NCBI GenBank assembly: GCA_964370625.1
Contig: CAYJKB010000002.1
Location: 44,215-108,214 of the forward strand
Origin: CAYJKB01 sp964370625
GTDB lineage: Bacteria; Bacillota; Clostridia; Oscillospirales; Butyricicoccaceae
DNA length: 64,000 bases
Direction of reading: 5' to 3'
Part shown: positions 59,883-64,000 of the stretch, piece after piece
How the letters are laid out: the number at the start of each line of letters is the position of its first letter
Numbering within the stretch: the first letter of the stretch is position 1
Notes under the pieces: generated by a model
The model's database searches: none
Seen by the model: the letters and a program-made list of their open reading frames with translations, nothing else
Told to the model about the DNA's origin: nothing
Made by a program: the position numbers and the translations under genes

Positions 59883-61217
59883 TTACTTCGCTGTGATTGC
59901 AGCCATTGTAATATAGTTATATGGCTTATTAAAATGTGGTAGGAAGAAAATATCTAAAAGTTTTAGTTTATCAATAGTCACACCTTCTTGAATAGCAAGG
60001 GAGAACATATGAATACCCATTGATAAATCATAATATGATGCCATTTGAGCACCTAATACTCTACGAGTTTTGTTATCATAAACAATACGAATTGAAACTT
60101 CAGCATTTTCACGAGCAAATTCAGGGCGTTGGTTATCTGTAAAATCAGTTACACCTACATCATAACCTAGATTTTTTGCTTTGCACTCTGTAATACCTGT
60201 GGATACCATGTTATATCCATAAATACAAATACCATTAGAACCTTGAACACCAATTGATGGCAAATCAGTTCCACAAACATTATGTGCAGCTACAATACCA
60301 GAACGAACTGCATTTGTTGCAAGTGCAATATAATTTGTATCTTTAATTGCATTGTCATATACAGTTGCACAGTCACCAATTGCATAAACATTTTTTATGC
60401 TAGTTTGTTGATCTAAACCTACTTTATATGAGTTATTTTTAAATAATTCAAGTTTATCTTTTCCTAAAGCTGTATTTGGTTTGAATCCTACTGCAAGCAC
60501 AACCATATCAGCATCAATTTCTTTTTTATCTGTAATAACTTTTTCAACTCTGCCGTTGCCACGTAGTTCTAAAACTTTTTGACCAAACTCAGTTTTAACA
60601 CCGTTTTTCTCAAGTACAGTGTTCATTTTGATAGTAAAGTTTTCATCGTAATAAGTTGATAGACAGCTATCAGCAATATCAATTAGAGTTGTTTTTTTGC
60701 CACAACGTTCAAAAGCTTCTGCAAGTTCTACACCAATATAGCCAGCACCAACTACAGCAACACTTTTAATTTCTGGTTTGTCACGTAATTTATTGATAAC
60801 TTCTTCAGCATGTTGATATAGTTTAACATATTGAACATTTTCAAGGTCTGCACCTGGAATTTTTGGTTCAATTGGCCATGAACCTGTAGCTAAAATCAGT
60901 TTATCATAGCTTTCTTCATATTTTTCACCATTTTTACCAGTTGCATATACAACTTGCTTATCAAAGTCAATATTATCTACTGGTGTTTCCATATGAACTT
61001 TAGCACCTTTTCCTTCAAGTGCTGCTTTATTTGAATAGAAAAGTCCATCTGCACCATCGATTTGATTGCCAATCCAAAGAGCCATACCACAGCCTAAAAA
61101 GCTAATATTGCTATTTGAATCGAAAACTACAACTTCATTCCCTTGATAATTATCAAGCATCGTATTAATACAAGCTGTGCCAGCGTGATTTGCCCCAACT
61201 ACAACAATTTTACTCAT
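59883..61217 (-). CDS. NADH oxidase / CoA-disulfide-reductase-type FAD oxidoreductase
   Basis: 444-residue flavoprotein of the peroxidase-oxidoreductase group. FAD loop GANHAGTA, active-site Cys in SFLGCGMALW (Cys42 region), second loop VVGAGYIGVELAEAFE (NADH), and GDCATV. Members reduce oxygen to water or CoA disulfide; a single redox Cys with no pair points to the water-forming oxidase (Nox), protecting anaerobes. GAGGT precedes the ATG at 61217; an ATG five codons upstream lacks one. Convergent with the EET-like genes. Confidence 0.9.
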   Translation of the reverse strand: MSKIVVVGANHAGTACINTMLDNYQGNEVVVFDSNSNISFLGCGMALWIGNQIDGADGLFYSNKAALEGKGAKVHMETPVDNIDFDKQVVYATGKNGEKYEESYDKLILATGSWPIEPKIPGADLENVQYVKLYQHAEEVINKLRDKPEIKSVAVVGAGYIGVELAEAFERCGKKTTLIDIADSCLSTYYDENFTIKMNTVLEKNGVKTEFGQKVLELRGNGRVEKVITDKKEIDADMVVLAVGFKPNTALGKDKLELFKNNSYKVGLDQQTSIKNVYAIGDCATVYDNAIKDTNYIALATNAVRSGIVAAHNVCGTDLPSIGVQGSNGICIYGYNMVSTGITECKAKNLGYDVGVTDFTDNQRPEFARENAEVSIRIVYDNKTRRVLGAQMASYYDLSMGIHMFSLAIQEGVTIDKLKLLDIFFLPHFNKPYNYITMAAITAK

Positions 61218-61266
61218 AATTTTATACCTCATTTGTTTAAATATTTTGTGTTAAATCTTTGCCAAT

Positions 61267-61295
61267 ACTATATCATATTAGTATAGTTTACGCAA
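61267..61295 (-). promoter_or_regulatory. Candidate promoter of the NADH oxidase gene
   Basis: Minus-strand TTGCGT (61295-61290), 17 bases, TATAGT (61272-61267). The boxes lie in a partial inverted repeat ACTATA / TATAGT (61267-61287) that could be an operator. Confidence 0.5.
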
Positions 61296-61441
61296 GGCTT
61301 TTTCTTGATTTTTTTCATATTTTTTATAAATTATTAACATTCACAAAGATTAATATATGCAATTTTTATATACATTATACAATTACACCCTAAAAAAGTA
61401 TACTTATTTTATATTGTTTAAAAGAAGTGCAAATATTATAC

Positions 61442-61484
61442 AAAAAAAGTGATACTTGCAAAACATAAATTTTGCAAATATCAC
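61442..61484 (-). terminator. Terminator of the aldose-1-epimerase-like gene
   Basis: Stem GTGATAcTTGCAAAA / TTTTGCAAaTATCAC (61449-61484; one mismatch) followed on the minus strand by seven T. Confidence 0.9.
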
Positions 61485-61491
61485 ATGTTAT

Positions 61492-62367
61492 TTAACCTAT
61501 TATTTTAATTTTATAAATGCTTTCAAAGACTTCATTTTTATCGATTATAGTTATTCTATCTTTTAAATAAATATCTTTTGCTGTGTCTCCAATAGTTGCA
61601 TTGATGCCATGCCAAGGTTCAATACATAAAAATCTTGGATTATCTGCTTGTTTTGTTTCTGTCCATAAAGCAACAACAGGGAATCCTTCAAATTCAACTT
61701 GTAATCCATAATTAGTTTTATTATTTACAAGTGTCATTCTGTTAATTCCGCTATCTTCAAATACAAGTGCATCTTTTGCAAAAAGTTCAGCTGATAATTT
61801 AAGCTCATTTGTATTTTGTGCAATTAGCTCTGCTTCTTGACTCATATATCTGCCTAAAACTCTGCGTGTTTCAAGTTTAACTGTTTTATCAAGTTTCACA
61901 GTATAATCACAAATGTTTGTATCTTCATCAAACATAAACGCTGGGTGTGCTCCTATTGAAAATGGAAGTTTTACATTATCTTGGTTTTCTACTCTCCAAA
62001 TAACGGAAAGTTCTTTATCTTTTATTATATATTCTACAAAAAGTGTAAATTTAAATGGATAATATTTATTTGTATCTTCGTTTGAACTTAATGCCAAACA
62101 TGCTTTTGTATCAGTATTTTCTACTATTGAAAATTCCATATCACGTGCAAATCCATGTGCTAAAGCAGGATATTCTTTACCATCATATATCAAAACTTCC
62201 TCTGCTAATCCACCGATATTTGGGAATAATAAAGGTGATTGTCTTTGCCAAGAAGAATGCATATCCCATAAATAATCTCTGTTTGTAGATTTATCTAATA
62301 TTTGAGTTAGTTCTGCTCCTAATGTTTTAATTTTCACTTGCACAAATTCATTTGATAAAGTTATCAT
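61492..62367 (-). CDS. Aldose 1-epimerase family protein (LacX-like)
   Basis: 291-residue galactose-mutarotase-fold protein of the LacX/YeaD-like group. Typical pieces: LGAELTQIL, LLFPNIGG, HGFARDM (catalytic-type His), and SIGAHPAFMF (second His), then CIEPWHG with a Glu. The family interconverts sugar anomers; the sugar is unknown. I use the ATG preceded by AGGAGTG; the open frame continues three codons to a GTG inside that ribosome binding site. Confidence 0.88.
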   Translation of the reverse strand: MITLSNEFVQVKIKTLGAELTQILDKSTNRDYLWDMHSSWQRQSPLLFPNIGGLAEEVLIYDGKEYPALAHGFARDMEFSIVENTDTKACLALSSNEDTNKYYPFKFTLFVEYIIKDKELSVIWRVENQDNVKLPFSIGAHPAFMFDEDTNICDYTVKLDKTVKLETRRVLGRYMSQEAELIAQNTNELKLSAELFAKDALVFEDSGINRMTLVNNKTNYGLQVEFEGFPVVALWTETKQADNPRFLCIEPWHGINATIGDTAKDIYLKDRITIIDKNEVFESIYKIKIIG

Positions 62368-62434
62368 TTTAAACACTCCTAAAATTCATTTTTTTCATTG
62401 TATCATATACTCCTGTTTTTTGCCATAGTAATTT

Positions 62435-62469
62435 GTTAAAATTAATTCAAGTTCGTTAAAACTAACTTG
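62435..62469. promoter_or_regulatory. Candidate operator repeats overlapping the His-rich protein promoter
   Basis: Direct repeats GTTAAAATTAA (62435-62445) and GTTAAAACTAA (62455-62465) are exactly 20 bases apart, i.e. two helical turns. An inverted repeat CAAGTT (62448-62453) / AACTTG (62464-62469) ends in the -35 box. Such spacing suggests a protein-binding site. Confidence 0.45.
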
Positions 62470-62495
62470 ACATTTACTAATCTTTAGCTTACAAT
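62467..62495 (+). promoter_or_regulatory. SigA promoter of the His-rich protein gene
   Basis: TTGACA (62467-62472), 17 bases, TACAAT (62490-62495), about 40 bases before the ATG. Confidence 0.8.
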
Positions 62496-62534
62496 TTAAC
62501 TAATACTAAAATTTATGAAACGAGGCAAAATTTA

Positions 62535-63158
62535 ATGCAAGATAATAAACATAATCATAGCGGATGCTGTGGGCAACATAATCATGAACATAACCACACT
62601 CATCATGAGCATTCACACGGAGGTGGTTGTTGCGGACATCATCACCACCATAACCATGGACATAATCACGAAGGTTGTAACGGGGACCATGATCACGAAC
62701 CTGTAGAAATCATTTTATCACCAATTCAACAAGATATACTTTTTAGATTTGCAGAAATTTCTTATTTACCTTTAGCTAAATTTGTTATGAAAAGCAGTAA
62801 ATCTGAACATTTTGAAGCAGATGCTTTATCACCTGTTTATATTGATGGCGATGATTTAAGCATGGATGAAGTTAAAGAAATTGGTCTTGAACTAAATAAA
62901 CTTGAAGATTTTGGGCTTATCACTTTAGATTATGACATTCCTCTTGAAGATTATGAATATTCTGAGTTTTATAATTCTGGTGTTTATAAATTTTTTGAGC
63001 AAACAATGAAAGAATCTGCAGAGCAAGAAGGCTTCGTATTTGATACTTCTGATATGGAAAAAGGAAGCATAGCACTTACAGACATGGGCGCTTATGTATT
63101 AGAGCAATTATGTGCTGATTTTGATGAAATCGAAGAAGAAGAAGCTGTTGCTGAATAA
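62535..63158 (+). CDS. His/Cys-rich N-terminus fused to an uncharacterised domain
   Basis: 207-residue cytoplasmic protein. The first 54 residues contain 20 His and five Cys, including two CCG motifs (11-13, 32-34), a likely metal-buffering segment (Ni, Zn or Co). Residues 60-195 form an uncharacterised domain that starts LSPIQQDILFRFAEIS and ends IALTDMGAYVLEQL, reminiscent of winged-helix MarR-like ends but not clearly so. The C-terminus is very acidic. GAGG precedes the ATG. The strong promoter with operator-like repeats indicates regulation, perhaps by metal. Confidence 0.75.
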   Translation: MQDNKHNHSGCCGQHNHEHNHTHHEHSHGGGCCGHHHHHNHGHNHEGCNGDHDHEPVEIILSPIQQDILFRFAEISYLPLAKFVMKSSKSEHFEADALSPVYIDGDDLSMDEVKEIGLELNKLEDFGLITLDYDIPLEDYEYSEFYNSGVYKFFEQTMKESAEQEGFVFDTSDMEKGSIALTDMGAYVLEQLCADFDEIEEEEAVAE

Positions 63159-63164
63159 TTTAAC

Positions 63165-63205
63165 AGGTTGTGGAGAAATTATCATTTCACCACAACCTAT
63201 TTTTT
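63165..63205. terminator. Terminator between His-rich gene and membrane protein gene
   Basis: Stem AGGTTGTGGAGAAA / TTTCACCACAACCT (63165-63198, one mismatch) then ATTTTTT. A further member of the AGGCTGTGATGAAA-like family, serving convergent genes. Confidence 0.85.
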
Positions 63206-64000
63206 ATGTCAATATTTGATTTTTAATATCTATTTTCATTTGCTCTGTAAGTTCAAAATAGCTATAAGTAATCTTATAGATTTCATTTCCATATACTAGC
63301 ACATACCCTTTTGTATCATGTCGTCCCATTTCATATGTTTGATAATAATAAACTAAGTCAGCACCAAAAGCATCATCAGTTATAAGTTTAGCTACATCAT
63401 TAAGCATCTGACTTAGCACAAAATTAAACAAAAAACCTACTTTTACATTTGCATATGCTAAATCAAAATCTTTGTTTCTGGTAACAAAGTCCATTTCTTC
63501 TCTGTCGCCCTCTGCTGTACGAAGGTAATCTAAAAAGAATGATTGTTCATTCTCAAGCTCGAAAAAATAATGGTCTGTGTATTCAAAATCAGTAAAATTA
63601 TCTAATGTCAGTGGCATTTCATTATATACATCCATGTCATCATTTGATGTGTTTATGAATGAGTTTTCTGTTATATTTTCTGATAATATTGAACCTGCAA
63701 TCAAAATCACAATAACTGTAATACGTGTAACTCCCGCTTGAAATTGTTTTCTTTTCATATAGGTTAGTGCAATCATCGCAAATATATATGAACATAATCT
63801 AATAATAGAAAAATCTTTAACTAAAACTATAAGTAAAATTATAATTACGGTGCTTATTACAAATATCAGCGTACTTTTTTTAGTATTCATCGATTTAACC
63901 TTTTCGCAAGGCTTACCTATTTTAATATTTTTACGTGATTTATTATACCACTGATAGTATTTACAAACAGAAACCATTACACCTATTAAAAATACAATAA
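63204..64000 (-). CDS. Membrane protein of unknown function (open at window edge)
   Basis: The frame is open through the window end, so the N-terminus is uncertain. Visible: IVFLIGVMVSV at the edge, a Lys/Arg-rich link, two membrane helices (about VISTVIIILLIVLV and RITVIVILIAGSIL) and a C-terminal extracytoplasmic region of about 150 residues (FLDYLRTAEGDREEMDF, VYYYQTYEMGRHDTKG) with no recognised domain. An internal ATG at 63890, with AAAGG eight bases before it, is an alternative start giving 228 residues. Confidence 0.6.
   Translation of the reverse strand, partial: IVFLIGVMVSVCKYYQWYNKSRKNIKIGKPCEKVKSMNTKKSTLIFVISTVIIILLIVLVKDFSIIRLCSYIFAMIALTYMKRKQFQAGVTRITVIVILIAGSILSENITENSFINTSNDDMDVYNEMPLTLDNFTDFEYTDHYFFELENEQSFFLDYLRTAEGDREEMDFVTRNKDFDLAYANVKVGFLFNFVLSQMLNDVAKLITDDAFGADLVYYYQTYEMGRHDTKGYVLVYGNEIYKITYSYFELTEQMKIDIKNQILT

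Noticed and set aside
61330..61350. Rex-like site before the NADH oxidase gene
   Set aside because: TTGTGAATGTTAATAA has only two bases between imperfect half-sites, not the spacing of Rex operators.
1..64000. Mobile elements, CRISPR arrays, tRNA and rRNA genes
   Set aside because: I found no transposase, integrase, regularly spaced direct repeats, cloverleaf sequence or rRNA-like conserved stretch.

Overview
The window is an AT-rich chromosomal segment of a low-GC, endospore-forming Firmicute, most likely an anaerobic member of the Clostridia. The evidence is dipicolinate synthase (dpaA/dpaB), a SpoIVFA/SpoIVFB-like pair, strong Shine-Dalgarno sequences throughout, an S-layer-homology protein, a rubredoxin fusion, a ferredoxin fusion, a sodium-type ATP synthase c subunit and gene orders typical of Firmicutes (tig-clpP-clpX-lon-engB; lepB-rbgA-rnhB-yraN). 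I cannot name a species. I saw no rRNA, tRNA, CRISPR array, prophage or insertion sequence.

Layout. 1-6,942: thioredoxin-reductase-like flavoprotein (cut by the window edge), exodeoxyribonuclease III, a Cse60-like small protein, an Smr-domain protein, a class-I-amidotransferase-fold hydrolase, a DUF4349 lipoprotein behind an ECF-sigma-type promoter, an amidohydrolase, a small flavin-binding-like operon and a flavin reductase-rubredoxin fusion. 7,056-15,114 (minus): proteostasis cluster tig, clpP, clpX, lon, engB, with lysA at the end. 15,183-20,905 (minus): tightly packed run of signal peptidase I, rbgA, rnhB, yraN, an M19 dipeptidase, thrC and a metallophosphoesterase. 21,140-25,746 (minus): rplS with a structured leader, two paired radical-SAM-family proteins, and an M23/M50 (SpoIVFA/B-like) pair. 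25,841-32,861 (minus): complete F1Fo ATP synthase operon with two small assembly-type genes in front. 33,198-42,547: mtaB, a D,D-carboxypeptidase, a small P-loop protein, a three-gene flavin/ferredoxin-macrodomain-SirTM operon, a purine permease with an M24 peptidase-like protein, and a sodium/calcium exchanger. 42,718-51,143 (plus): MacAB-like exporter, S-layer-homology protein and a c-di-GMP enzyme. 51,210-56,410 (minus): carA and a carB gene fused in frame to dapF. 56,695-58,138: dpaAB. 58,273-59,835: three genes resembling the EetA-EetB-PplA part of flavin-based extracellular electron transfer loci. 59,883-64,000: NADH oxidase, aldose-1-epimerase-like protein, a His/Cys-rich protein with a strong promoter and a membrane protein running off the edge.

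How it fits together. Lysine/diaminopimelate metabolism recurs: lysA, the DapF half of the CarB-DapF fusion, thrC in the same aspartate family, and dpaAB, which divert the same precursor into spore dipicolinate. Redox flavoproteins and small iron proteins recur too. The observations I rate highest are the CarB-DapF fusion, the SirTM-macrodomain operon with a built-in flavin/ferredoxin protein, the EET-like trio whose lipoprotein has a degenerate flavin-attachment motif, two long inverted repeats that bury the ribosome binding site of the gene behind them (exchanger gene and EET lipoprotein), and a family of near-identical hairpins reused at many gene ends. All start sites given were chosen by Shine-Dalgarno position, and several genes use TTG or GTG.
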